57,900 bases of DNA from Methyloprofundus sp. (GTDB taxonomy: Bacteria > Pseudomonadota > Gammaproteobacteria > Methylococcales > Methylomonadaceae): assembly GCA_014859465.1 (NCBI GenBank), contig JACUUF010000009.1, positions 1 to 57,900 on the forward strand, given 5' to 3'. The notes beneath the pieces are model-generated. The model did no database searches, was not told the origin of the DNA, and worked only from the letters and a program-made list of their open reading frames with translations. This document shows, one piece after another, positions 36,826 to 46,013 of the stretch (positions are counted from its first letter, which is position 1; each line of letters starts with the position of its first letter). Both the position numbers and the translations under genes were made by a program.

Positions 36826-37791
36826 ATGTCATTCACAAAAAAAACCAAAACACTGCTCTCTGCATTAGCACTTAGCAGCCTTGCTGCATGCCAGACCACT
36901 GAACAAGTTAATTCTATTGTGCAGCCTACAGCTTCTGAAATTTCTAAAGATGCCGAACAAGCTCATAAAATCACCAAAAAACCAGAAAGCACTGAAAAAA
37001 GTCCTAGAGACGAGAAAACATTCAGAGTCTGCGCTGACCCACTAAACCCGCCCTACTCCAGCAAAAAACGAGATGGCTTTGAAAATAAAATAGCCGAGCT
37101 GTTTGCCAAACAATTAGGACAAGAAGTCGAATACTACTGGTTCCCACAACGCATAGGTTTTGTCCGCAACACACTAAAAGCCACTATCGGTGACACGGAA
37201 GAATTCAAATGCGATGTCATTATGGGCGTCCCTGCCGGCTTTGACTTTGCCGCGACAACAAAGCCTTATTATCATTCAACGTATGTATTACTGATTGCCA
37301 AAGGACGTGGCTGGGATGACATTACTATTCCAGAGCAATTAAGATCACTCCCCCTAGCTAAACAAAACAGCTTAAAAATTGCCATGTTTGATCGTGGCCC
37401 TGGAACCGCATGGTTACAAAAAAGTGGATTATTAGAACAAGGAGTTCCCTATCAAACCATGAGCGGCGATAGCGACAATAACACCGCCATGATGATCAAC
37501 AAAGAACTGCAAGCAGGTAACATAGACATGGTTATTTTATGGGGGCCGATGGCAGGTTATCTGATGACGCAACACCCAGATACTTACAAAATATTGCCTA
37601 TGAAATCGGCTTTGAATATGCAATTCGATTATTCGATGTCCATGGGAGTACGCTATCCTGACAAACAACGCAAAGCCTTATTGAACGATTTAATTACTAA
37701 AAACCAGCAAGCAATTAATAAAATACTTGAGAGCTATCAGGTACCTTTATTACCGATTGCAGAGAAGCAAGAACGCAAGGATAATGATTGA
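36826..37791 (+). CDS. xoxJ: XoxJ, quinoprotein-dehydrogenase-associated periplasmic binding protein
   Basis: A 321-residue MxaJ/XoxJ-type solute-binding-fold protein thought to help activate XoxF. The binding-protein core begins at FRVCADPLNPPYSSK and includes GFENKIAELFAKQLGQ, EFKCDVIMGVPAGFD and VILWGPMAGY, all typical of the family. Unusually, the N-terminus carries a lipobox (LSSLAAC, lipidated Cys at residue 22) followed by a roughly 40-residue Ser/Thr/Lys-rich linker, so it should be membrane-anchored. AAGGA precedes the ATG at 36826. It sits 123 nt after xoxF, beyond a terminator. Confidence 0.9.
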   Translation: MSFTKKTKTLLSALALSSLAACQTTEQVNSIVQPTASEISKDAEQAHKITKKPESTEKSPRDEKTFRVCADPLNPPYSSKKRDGFENKIAELFAKQLGQEVEYYWFPQRIGFVRNTLKATIGDTEEFKCDVIMGVPAGFDFAATTKPYYHSTYVLLIAKGRGWDDITIPEQLRSLPLAKQNSLKIAMFDRGPGTAWLQKSGLLEQGVPYQTMSGDSDNNTAMMINKELQAGNIDMVILWGPMAGYLMTQHPDTYKILPMKSALNMQFDYSMSMGVRYPDKQRKALLNDLITKNQQAINKILESYQVPLLPIAEKQERKDND

Positions 37792-37974
37792 TTATCATTA
37801 AAGATTTAACAATACCACTGAGAACACCGAGCTTTGCATCTTGAAACTTTGGCGCTCTCTGTGGTTACTTTAGATTTTATTTATATCACTATTTGTTTTA
37901 TTTTCTGATCTAACTGTCGAAGTTCATTATAATCTGCGCATTACCTTGGCTGCATGCAGCCAGCCCCGCGCTTG

Positions 37975-40218
37975 TTACTTCCAGATACTCACTATATTAG
38001 TAAAGTCATCGGTCCATGGTTTCATATTAAAATACAAGGCGGGTTTCTGCCAATTTCCTAGGCCTTGCTTATATAAAGGCGCTAAAGCTTGTGCATTTTT
38101 GGCTAAGACAAACCAATCGGTAGCAACAACTAAAGGGATTTCTTGTTTAGGTTTGAATTCTTGTATCAAAGCCGCATAGCCTAATTGCTTAGCATGGTCA
38201 GCTAGGACTTTTTTCAAAGCTAAATGTCGATTGGTAATATGAAACGCTAAAATGCCGTTGTCAGTTAATTTACGCAAATAAAGCTGTATCGCTTCCTGCG
38301 TCAATAAATGCGTGGGCACTGAATCTGAGCTAAAGGCATCAATCACTAATAGGTTAAATTTCGCATCCGCTTCTGATTGTAAGGATAAGCGCGCATCGCC
38401 AATAATCATCGGCGCTTTTGGTGTACAGCGCCGTAAGTAACTAAAATATTGGGTATTTTTCGCAATTTCTACAACCACCGGATCAATTTCATAGAATACC
38501 CATGTCTGTTGCGCTTTGGCATAACACGCTAAAGCGCCGGCACCTAAACCTACAACACCCACCTGCCATTGCTCATTGCTACTATCAAATTCTTTAAATA
38601 ACTGGCCCATCGGGCCTGGGCGACTGTAATACGTTAATGGCTCTTGCTCATGCGCACCTAAACGCTGCGCGCCATGCTTGGTTGTACCATGAAATAGTTC
38701 TTGGTATTTTTCCGGTCGCCCTTGTTCGTTTAACAAGACACTGTCGCGCACCGATAACACACCAAAAAATGTGCGTTCTTGATAGACGGTATTGGACATG
38801 ATGGTGCGTAAACCAACGATAAAGAAAATAATCACAGCGGTTAATAAGGCTAAACTCAAAGCTTGTCTACGGAATGCGTAAGTTAAACCGGCAAATAATA
38901 TCAAGGCTGTACCAATATTATCCATATACACGCCTAAATCAGAGGCCGCTAAATAAATAACCCAGCCTAAGCCAAAAAGCGCGAGCGGAAAAATCGCTTG
39001 CTTAGCCCAGACATGCCATTGCTCATTCTGCCAGATTTTATCCGCTGGCCGCAATAATAAGGCGGCGACAATCATGATCGGATATTCATAAATAGCATTA
39101 AAGACAAATGGCGCGACAAAAGTATTGAACATGCCACCTAGCATGCCGGCAAAGGACATAATTGCATAGTATAAAGTGAGATAAGCGGTGTGCGGACGAT
39201 ATTTGGCTAATTCTCCATGACAAACCATGACGGCTAAGAAAAAGGCACTCAAATGCAGCGCTAAATCAACCCAGTAGGGCAATATGGCGGGATTGATAAA
39301 AGAGTAAGCAATAAAAGGCAATAAAACAACAGGCTGTAACCACACCGATACGCGATGGATGCCTTTAGCCCAGCGCGAAAAGACTAAGACAAAAGACAAG
39401 AGATACAAGGTGAGCGGAATAATCCACAATAAAGGCGCCGCCGCTATATCGGTACTAACGAAATTAGTTAAACCTAATAACAAACTAGAAGGGACAAAAG
39501 CAAGCACGAGCCAATGTAACTTAGTTAGTAAAGTCGGTTCGGCTTGCGCGGTTTCTAAATCATCTATTTCTGTATTGGCACTGTTTTGATACAAGCGCAT
39601 AAACAGCCAAGCACAAGCCGCTATGAATAAAATTAGGCCAATATAACCGGCGCTCCAAGTGATTTTTTGTGCGCTTAAACCGATATTGGGCTCAATAATA
39701 AAGGGATAACTGAGTAGTGCTAATAAGCTACCAATATTACTGGCAGCATAAAGATAATAAGGATCGTGACTGGTATGGTGGCCGACATGCGAGAACCATT
39801 TTTGAATTAAAGGCGAAGTGGTCGAAAGTACAAAAAACGGTAAGCCAATGGAAATAAACAACACCCAAACGAGCCAAAGTGTTGGATTGCTTTCAGTCGG
39901 TGGCGTCATGATTTCTGGCAGCGCCACAGGGAGCACCATTAAGCTGAGTAAAATAAGCGCGCCATGCACTTGAATTTGGCGTAAGGGTTGTAAACGCGTG
40001 GCAAGAAAATGTGCGTATAAATAACCGAAAAATAAGAGCATCTGATAAAACACCATGCAAGTATTCCAGACCGCAGGTGAACCACCGAGCAGTGGCAGCA
40101 TCAGCTTGCCAAACAAGGGTTGCAAGATAAACATCAGGGTTGCGCTAACAAACAGCGTGCCTGCAAATACCAGAATCAAAGAAAGGCTACGTTCTGAGCG
40201 AGTTGATGTGTTGGGCAT
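37975..40218 (-). CDS. fused membrane / spermidine-synthase-like protein
   Basis: A 747-residue protein. The first roughly 470 residues carry a dozen or more membrane helices (MFS-like). A SpeE-like, SAM-binding-fold domain follows from about residue 490: VGVVGLGAGALACYA as the nucleotide loop, FYEIDPVVVEIA and LVIDAFSSDSVPTHLLT. Such fusions are widespread and usually of unknown substrate; aminopropyl transfer has not been shown for most. It is monocistronic on the minus strand, with no polyamine gene nearby. Its end lies 184 nt from xoxJ, with no shared terminator obvious. Confidence 0.85.
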   Translation of the reverse strand: MPNTSTRSERSLSLILVFAGTLFVSATLMFILQPLFGKLMLPLLGGSPAVWNTCMVFYQMLLFFGYLYAHFLATRLQPLRQIQVHGALILLSLMVLPVALPEIMTPPTESNPTLWLVWVLFISIGLPFFVLSTTSPLIQKWFSHVGHHTSHDPYYLYAASNIGSLLALLSYPFIIEPNIGLSAQKITWSAGYIGLILFIAACAWLFMRLYQNSANTEIDDLETAQAEPTLLTKLHWLVLAFVPSSLLLGLTNFVSTDIAAAPLLWIIPLTLYLLSFVLVFSRWAKGIHRVSVWLQPVVLLPFIAYSFINPAILPYWVDLALHLSAFFLAVMVCHGELAKYRPHTAYLTLYYAIMSFAGMLGGMFNTFVAPFVFNAIYEYPIMIVAALLLRPADKIWQNEQWHVWAKQAIFPLALFGLGWVIYLAASDLGVYMDNIGTALILFAGLTYAFRRQALSLALLTAVIIFFIVGLRTIMSNTVYQERTFFGVLSVRDSVLLNEQGRPEKYQELFHGTTKHGAQRLGAHEQEPLTYYSRPGPMGQLFKEFDSSNEQWQVGVVGLGAGALACYAKAQQTWVFYEIDPVVVEIAKNTQYFSYLRRCTPKAPMIIGDARLSLQSEADAKFNLLVIDAFSSDSVPTHLLTQEAIQLYLRKLTDNGILAFHITNRHLALKKVLADHAKQLGYAALIQEFKPKQEIPLVVATDWFVLAKNAQALAPLYKQGLGNWQKPALYFNMKPWTDDFTNIVSIWK

Positions 40219-40362
40219 GGTGTTTTGTAAAAAGTCGAAGAAACAGCAATAAGAGCGGGTATTGTAGAGGGTGTGGTGTTGATTTTCAAAATAGCCTGCT
40301 GCTTAGCCACCGTAGGGCGGGCTAATTAAGACAGTCCTTATGTATATATTTTTATAGGGCGT

Positions 40363-40382
40363 GGCTTCTAGCCAGGAATATC
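40363..40382 (+). repeat. interspersed repeat copy, left of the cytochrome c4 gene
   Basis: GGCTTCTAGCCAGGAATATC resembles the reverse complement of 41159-41178 (GGCTTCTAGTCACGTATATC), matching at 17 of 20 positions. The two copies flank the cytochrome gene in opposite orientation. They look like members of a REP-like intergenic family. Confidence 0.45.
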
Positions 40383-40446
40383 GGCACTTGAAGTCACACC
40401 CACAAAACAAGCTTATCTCAAGTTATTTACTAACTATTGCTTAAGA

Positions 40447-41016
40447 CTATTTCAAACTGCCCATATATTCGCTAACCGCTTTAATGTCTTCATCAGATAA
40501 CATCCCTGCAATACCGCGCATCGAGCCATTTTTACGCGTTCCGTCTTTAAACGCATGTAATTGGCGCTGCAAATAAGCGGGGTGTTGACCTGCTAATTGA
40601 GGCGTGACTCCCATGCCCTTTGCTTCACTTCCATGACAGCCAAAACACATTGAGGCTTTGGATTTCCCTTGCTCCGCTAATGCTGCATTACCTCCCGCAC
40701 TGTTACTTTTTAAGGAGGCAAAATAAGCGGCTAAATTATTTATATCATCATCAGAAAGTGAAGATGTCATATTTTTCATCATGGCATTGTCACGCGCACC
40801 ATCACGAAAAGCACGTAGTTGATTGGCCAAATAGCCTGGTTTCTGTCCTGCTAGCGTTGGAAAGTTTGAGTTAGTACTATTTCCTTCGGCACCATGACAA
40901 CTAAAACACATCCCTGCACTTTCTTTGCCGGCATTAATATCAGGCGCGGCAAACGCGGTACTGGAAAATAACCAGCCTAAAAACACACTACTTAATAGTT
41001 TTGTAGATAACGTCAT
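40447..41016 (-). CDS. diheme cytochrome c, c4 family
   Basis: A 189-residue periplasmic cytochrome with a signal peptide cut near AFA-APD (about residue 23) and two similar halves. Each half has a CXXCH heme site (residues 37-41 CFSCH and 124-128 CFGCH), a PTLAGQKPGYLANQL or PQLAGQHPAYLQRQL segment, and a distal methionine (NAMMKNM, NGSMRGIAGM). This is the cytochrome c4 layout; family members pass electrons to terminal oxidases. It could accept electrons released by XoxF-linked cytochromes, but it is not a XoxG-type monoheme cytochrome. A ribosome binding site AAGAGG precedes the ATG. Confidence 0.92.
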   Translation of the reverse strand: MTLSTKLLSSVFLGWLFSSTAFAAPDINAGKESAGMCFSCHGAEGNSTNSNFPTLAGQKPGYLANQLRAFRDGARDNAMMKNMTSSLSDDDINNLAAYFASLKSNSAGGNAALAEQGKSKASMCFGCHGSEAKGMGVTPQLAGQHPAYLQRQLHAFKDGTRKNGSMRGIAGMLSDEDIKAVSEYMGSLK

Positions 41017-41158
41017 AACAATACCTCTTGATGTTGGAAAGAAATCATGAATCTTACGCGCTCAGTATTTATTGTTCAAATTTATTAGCCGGTCGGCAAC
41101 GCTTCATCCTGCAGAACCACCGACAATGACCTGAAATGACTGCATTTCGTCCAGTCCA

Positions 41159-41178
41159 GATATACGTGACTAGAAGCC
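41159..41178 (-). repeat. interspersed repeat copy, right of the cytochrome c4 gene
   Basis: The reverse complement GGCTTCTAGTCACGTATATC matches the copy at 40363-40382 at 17 of 20 bases, and the similarity fades beyond. It is preceded on its own strand by GTAGCAGC. Confidence 0.45.
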
Positions 41179-41229
41179 GCTGCTACAAAGTAATTTCATG
41201 CACATAGCTAAACATAATAAAACAATCTA

Positions 41230-43071
41230 TCAAAATAAAGCCGTAAACTGCGCCACAGTCAACGGACGACTTAACAAATACCCTTGTATTAAATCACAGC
41301 CTTCTTGCACTAAAAATGCTTGCTGTGCAACGGTTTCTACACCTTCAGCTACGACGATTAGGCCTAAACTATGGCCCATCGCGATAATCGTTTTAGCGAT
41401 AATCCTATCATTCTCATCTGCGGATAAATCTTTAACAAAAGATCGGTCGATTTTTAATTTAGAAATAGGCAGAGATTTAAGTTGCGCTAAAGAGGAATAA
41501 CCGGTACCAAAATCATCCATGGAAATACGAATACCTAAAGCGTCTAATTTATGCAGTTCAGCCAAGCCTTGTTGATGCATAATCAAGCTTTCTGTCACTT
41601 CAAGCTCTAAATTATGAATGGGAAATTTCATTGCTAATAAAATTTCCTGAAACTTTTGAATATTATCCCCCTCTAGCTGCTTGACAGATAAATTAATTGC
41701 CAAAGAAAATTCAGGAATACCGCTATCCCACCAGGTTTTACACTGCCGACAAGCCTCGGTGAAGACCCATAAGCCTAAGGCCTCAATAAAACCACTTTCC
41801 TCGGCAAAAGGAATAAAATCATTCGGCGGAATAAGTCCTTTTTCTGGGTGTTGCCAACGCACTAAAGCTTCAACACCAGCTAATTTATTGGTCTTTTGAC
41901 AGTATTGAGGCTGATAATGCAGGACAAAATCACCTCGTGCCAATGCAGCGCGCATATCAGTGATTAAATCCATTTTATATTTAACAGAGTTGGTTAAGCT
42001 TTCATTGTAAAAGCGCGCACAACCTCCGCCTGCTTTTTTTGCGGCATGCATCGCTGTATCTGCATTACGTAAAAAATCACTTGCTGTCACCCCATCTTCT
42101 GGAAATAAACTAACACCGATACTGACAGATAAATTAAATTCATGACTTTCAACATGTATTTTTTTCTTAAATAACGCTAATATTTTGCCAATGCGCAACT
42201 GAACCGATAACGCCGCGCGCGAGTTAGCAGTTAAAATAGCGAATTTATCACCGTCTAAGCGAGAAACAACATAAGAGCCATCGAAAAAAAGCCCTTGTAT
42301 ATTTTTAGCTACCTGCTGCAATACTTGGTCGCCTATTTCATGCCCTTGCGAGGCATTAACATCTTTAAAGCCATCCAAATCGAGCACTAATAGCTCCATC
42401 GGCTGCCTCCGAGTGATCGCATAATCAATAGCTGTGCTAAGTTTTTGTTTAAATAAATTACGATTAACTAAGCCTGTCAAAGCATCGTAACGCCCCAAGC
42501 TCCAAAGTGATTCTTCTCTTTTTTGCTTTACAATTAAAATACCCGCAATATGTGCACAGGTTTCTAGCAATTGTTTATAAAACGTCGATGGCGTTCTTTC
42601 CTCAAAACTGGATAAAGCAAAAGAGCCTATCGCCTTATCTTTCTCTATTTTGATCGGACTAGACCAGCAAGCGCCAATGGAAAAATCATGAGCAAAGGCA
42701 TGTAAATCAAACCATCGATAATCGTTTTTAGTATTCGCCACATACTGCGCTTCATTATGATACACAGCAGTACCACAAGAGCCCGCCCTTTCACTTGGTA
42801 CCAATCCATTTAAACGCGCGACTGCCTCAGGCGGAATAGAAGGGGCCGCTAGTACATCAAGCGCTTCGCCTGTTTCATCGTAAACCATGATCGAGGCGAC
42901 CGCATTAGATACTATCTGTTCAGCCGCTTTACATAAAGCATCTAAAATTTCTCGATAATCTACATTTAAAGCGACTTGCTCTAAGATTTCGCGTTGCAGT
43001 GAGAGTAATTTCTCGGCCTGCTCGATAGTAACCTGATATTCAGGATACAAAGAAATAACGTTTGCTTCCAT
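41230..43071 (-). CDS. GAF-GGDEF-EAL c-di-GMP signalling protein
   Basis: A 613-residue soluble protein. A GAF sensor (about residues 25-175) precedes a GGDEF domain (about 190-350) and an EAL domain (about 360-610). The EAL part keeps EALVRWQHP, LEVTESL, DDFGTGYSSL and VVAEGVET, so phosphodiesterase activity is expected. The cyclase motif reads RLDGDKF instead of the usual GG(D/E)EF: the first Gly is Asp and the catalytic Glu is Lys. This makes diguanylate cyclase activity unlikely, although GTP binding as a regulatory site is possible. It sits downstream of a second, frameshifted cyclase gene on the same strand. Confidence 0.9.
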   Translation of the reverse strand: MEANVISLYPEYQVTIEQAEKLLSLQREILEQVALNVDYREILDALCKAAEQIVSNAVASIMVYDETGEALDVLAAPSIPPEAVARLNGLVPSERAGSCGTAVYHNEAQYVANTKNDYRWFDLHAFAHDFSIGACWSSPIKIEKDKAIGSFALSSFEERTPSTFYKQLLETCAHIAGILIVKQKREESLWSLGRYDALTGLVNRNLFKQKLSTAIDYAITRRQPMELLVLDLDGFKDVNASQGHEIGDQVLQQVAKNIQGLFFDGSYVVSRLDGDKFAILTANSRAALSVQLRIGKILALFKKKIHVESHEFNLSVSIGVSLFPEDGVTASDFLRNADTAMHAAKKAGGGCARFYNESLTNSVKYKMDLITDMRAALARGDFVLHYQPQYCQKTNKLAGVEALVRWQHPEKGLIPPNDFIPFAEESGFIEALGLWVFTEACRQCKTWWDSGIPEFSLAINLSVKQLEGDNIQKFQEILLAMKFPIHNLELEVTESLIMHQQGLAELHKLDALGIRISMDDFGTGYSSLAQLKSLPISKLKIDRSFVKDLSADENDRIIAKTIIAMGHSLGLIVVAEGVETVAQQAFLVQEGCDLIQGYLLSRPLTVAQFTALF

Positions 43072-43123
43072 AAATGACTTATCCCTTTATTTACCTATCT
43101 AAAATCAATATAAAATCCATGTT

Positions 43124-44257
43124 TTAAATTTCAGCACTGTCACCCTCAATAACTAGCTGAATGCTTTCTTCTGTGGTAATACCTCTAACCGTATTTCTGT
43201 ATTCTTTAGCACTATAAAGCGCTTTATCCGCTTGAATAAAAATCTGCTCAGGCGCAGAAATATCAGCGCCTGCATAAGCTCGAAAACCGATAGAAACGGT
43301 CACATAATCACTCACATAACTGAGTTCATGAGCAATATTTAATGCTTCTATGCCCGCCCTAATAGTCTCTAAAAAATTAAATGACTCTTGCTCATTCATG
43401 CCGGTCATTAAGATACCAAATTCTTCACCGCCCATTCTGAACACATAATCGCTAGGTCGCTTTAGTGCCTGCTGCAAAAAAACAGCCACTTCAGATAAAA
43501 CGCAATCACCTGCCTCATGGCCATACTTTTCATTATATTTTTTGAAATAATCCATATCCAAAATAGCTAAGGTTAGATATTGTTTATGTCTACGTGCCAA
43601 ACTAGCCTGCTGCTTAATAGCTATTTCAAAATACTGGCGATTATATAAAGAAGTCAATTTATCAGTCATAGTAAGCGCTTCGACTTCTTTTCTATCGCTA
43701 ATATCTCGGACAATACTACGGTATGCAACAGGCTGATAATCAGCATCCAGAATAGGCTCGATCATAGCACTAACCCACTTATCTTCACCCTTCGCACTGC
43801 GCAGCGCATATTCACCTTCCCAAGCACGACCTGTTTGTATAGAGCGCCAAATTTTTGTGGCTAAGGCTTGATTATCTTCTGCTAAGAAAAAATTATTTTT
43901 CTGCCTGATAACCTCCTCTTTCAAATACCCGGTATAACGACAAAACGCACTACTAATCTCGGTTGTGTTACCCTCTGAATTAAGGATTTTAATCATCATA
44001 TTTTGATCAATAAGATGCTTATCGCTCATTAATTCTAAATTGACTTTGGTAAACATTCTAACAACATAAAAGTAAATAATAACAGCAGCCAAAAGGGAAA
44101 AAGACAGTAATACTGACAATAAAAACAAGGTGGTTTTTTTATTCATTTCGACTTCATCATGAAACATAGCCGCTTGTGTATTGGCAAGATTAATTAATGC
44201 TTGAGTAGCGTCATTGATACGCTGAACTTGAGCCGCACCTTTGCCTTTGTTAATCAA
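43124..44257 (-). CDS. PAS-GGDEF diguanylate cyclase, downstream part of a frameshifted gene
   Basis: This reading frame encodes the second part of a four-helix-sensor / TM / PAS / GGDEF protein. It begins in the periplasmic helical sensor (LINKGKGAAQVQRINDATQA), continues through a membrane helix (about residues 43-68), a PAS domain (about 85-195) and a GGDEF domain. The cyclase has an intact GGEEF and an inhibitory RxxD site (RPSD) five residues upstream, so it should make c-di-GMP with product feedback. The nominal start is a TTG at 44257 without a usable ribosome binding site, inside the sensor domain. The true start is most likely 44670, with a one-base deletion separating the frames. 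Confidence 0.85.
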   Translation of the reverse strand: MINKGKGAAQVQRINDATQALINLANTQAAMFHDEVEMNKKTTLFLLSVLLSFSLLAAVIIYFYVVRMFTKVNLELMSDKHLIDQNMMIKILNSEGNTTEISSAFCRYTGYLKEEVIRQKNNFFLAEDNQALATKIWRSIQTGRAWEGEYALRSAKGEDKWVSAMIEPILDADYQPVAYRSIVRDISDRKEVEALTMTDKLTSLYNRQYFEIAIKQQASLARRHKQYLTLAILDMDYFKKYNEKYGHEAGDCVLSEVAVFLQQALKRPSDYVFRMGGEEFGILMTGMNEQESFNFLETIRAGIEALNIAHELSYVSDYVTVSIGFRAYAGADISAPEQIFIQADKALYSAKEYRNTVRGITTEESIQLVIEGDSAEI

Positions 44258-44670
44258 CCTCGCTTCAGATTGATACCGGCAAGCATTAAAATAATCACCT
44301 CTTCACGGATAGGTCGCCAATCTAATACCGCTTGATATGCAGTACGTATCATTGCCGTATCACCAAGAAACTGCATGGAAATCCCCTCTAAATCACTTAA
44401 TATCTGCTTTTCCATCGCATTAACAGCGTCTATTGCATCATCTAGTTCACGCTCATTAGCCGATAAAACCACATCTTTCATATCTCGATGCATTGTGAGC
44501 AACTTGATATTAATATCTCTGACCGTATTACTGACCACAAAAGCATCTTTGTACATACCCTCAGTCAGGTTTGCTAGCTTAACGGCATTAAAAATAGCAG
44601 TCCCGCCACCTAAGGCCAAAAGAAAAATCATGACGGAAAAACTGAAAGTAATTTTGTACTGTGTCGTCAT
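44254..44670 (-). CDS. four-helix periplasmic sensor, upstream part of the same frameshifted cyclase gene
   Basis: A 138-residue frame starting MTTQYKITFSFSVMIF with one membrane helix, then a 4HB_MCP-type periplasmic helical bundle (DIKLLTMHRDMKDVVL-like helices). It stops at TGA (44254) before the bundle and second membrane helix are complete. The continuation in the next frame is GYQSEARLINKGKG, so restoring one base near 44270 rejoins the protein into about 510 residues. As read, this half would be a non-signalling fragment. Whether the deletion is genuine, a sequencing error or a site of frameshifting cannot be told from the window. Confidence 0.75.
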   Translation of the reverse strand: MTTQYKITFSFSVMIFLLALGGGTAIFNAVKLANLTEGMYKDAFVVSNTVRDINIKLLTMHRDMKDVVLSANERELDDAIDAVNAMEKQILSDLEGISMQFLGDTAMIRTAYQAVLDWRPIREEVIILMLAGINLKRG

Positions 44671-44711
44671 AGCGTGCTTTTTTCCTAGAAAACGATTTGA
44701 TATTACAGCGC

Positions 44712-46013
44712 TTAAGCCTTAAAAAAGCAACGCATAACATCAATCATATAACGGTGATCAAGTACCCCGGCACTTTCTCTAATACTGTGCATCGCCCACA
44801 TCGCACAGCCTACATCGACAGTGCGAATACCTAATTTAGCTGAAGTCATAGGGCCAATGGTGCTACCACAGGGGATGTCGGTTCTATGCGCATATTTTTG
44901 AAAAGGCACATGCGCTTGCTGACACCAAGTCATAAACATCGCTGCGGAAACACTTTCAGAACTATAACGCTGATTAGCATTAAGTTTGATCACCGGCCCT
45001 TTATTGACATAAACCTGATGTTCAGCTTCATAAGCCGCAGGGAAATTGGGCTGATAAGCATGCGCCATATCGACACTAAGCATAAAACTGCTGGCTAAAG
45101 CGCGTTTATAATCTTCTGTATTCAGCCCCCCAATCAAGGCAATACGCTCTAAAATATCCGGCAAAAAACTACCGTCAGCACCTTTAGCGCTTTCACTCCC
45201 GACTTCTTCATGATCAAAAAAAGCACAGATTAGCGTATGCCCTGAGTGCAATGCAGCTTCATCTAATAAAGCGGATAATCCTGCATGACACGAGGCCAAA
45301 TTATCCAGTTGACTATCGGCATAAAATTCTTGATCTACGCCCCAAAACGCTCCTTTTTGCGTATCATAGACATTAAATTCCCAAGATAAGATTTGCTCGG
45401 CGACCAGCTGACATTGCTTGGCCACTAATTCAGAAAACAGCGCATCAGGCAGTTGCTCCTTGCTACTCATGGCAAACAACAAAGGTAATTCCGTTTGTTT
45501 ATTCAGCTTTAAACCATCCTCATTGACGGCTCTATTCATATGGATAGCCAAATTAGGCAAGCGTAACAAAGGCTGCTCAAATCGGACTAATCGAGTAGCA
45601 ATAGTGCCCGATTCGGTACGGTAACTGACTCGCCCAGCAAAGCTTAAATCTCGATCAGTAAAGGTTGCTAAAATAGGCCCACCATAAACCTCAACGCCCA
45701 TGCGTAATAATTCACCTGATTGATGTAAAGCATGCGGTTTAATTCTTAACCCCGGTGAATCAGTATGCGCACCGATAATTTTAAAACCATGCTCGGTCAA
45801 GGCTTTACTGCCAACAACAAACGCAATAATCGAAGAATCATCACGAATCACATAATAACGACCACCCGGCTTTAAGGCCCACTGCGCAGTTTCATTAATA
45901 CGGATAAAGGATGCGGCTAGTAATTGCTGTTCCATCGTTGCCACAGCATGCCAAGGACTAGGACTGGCATCAATAAAATCTAATAACTGCTGAACTTGTT
46001 GCTGATCGCTCAT
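44712..46013 (-). CDS. apeB: M18 family aminopeptidase
   Basis: A 433-residue zinc aminopeptidase of family M18 (aspartyl aminopeptidase-like). Metal and catalytic residues are in IIGAHTDSPGLRIKP, QLDNLASCHAGL, CAFFDHEEVGSESAKGADG and, near the end, DIPCGSTIGPMTSAKLGIRTVDVG. It begins MSDQQQVQQLLDFIDASPSPWHAV, as usual for the family. The ATG overlaps the msrB stop (ATGA), so it is translated from the same message. Substrates are probably acidic N-terminal residues, by family. Confidence 0.93.
   Translation of the reverse strand: MSDQQQVQQLLDFIDASPSPWHAVATMEQQLLAASFIRINETAQWALKPGGRYYVIRDDSSIIAFVVGSKALTEHGFKIIGAHTDSPGLRIKPHALHQSGELLRMGVEVYGGPILATFTDRDLSFAGRVSYRTESGTIATRLVRFEQPLLRLPNLAIHMNRAVNEDGLKLNKQTELPLLFAMSSKEQLPDALFSELVAKQCQLVAEQILSWEFNVYDTQKGAFWGVDQEFYADSQLDNLASCHAGLSALLDEAALHSGHTLICAFFDHEEVGSESAKGADGSFLPDILERIALIGGLNTEDYKRALASSFMLSVDMAHAYQPNFPAAYEAEHQVYVNKGPVIKLNANQRYSSESVSAAMFMTWCQQAHVPFQKYAHRTDIPCGSTIGPMTSAKLGIRTVDVGCAMWAMHSIRESAGVLDHRYMIDVMRCFFKA

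Noticed and set aside
44254..44257. 4-nt overlap read as translational coupling of two genes
   Set aside because: The junction falls inside a single sensor domain, and restoring one base yields one normal protein, so frameshift is the better explanation.
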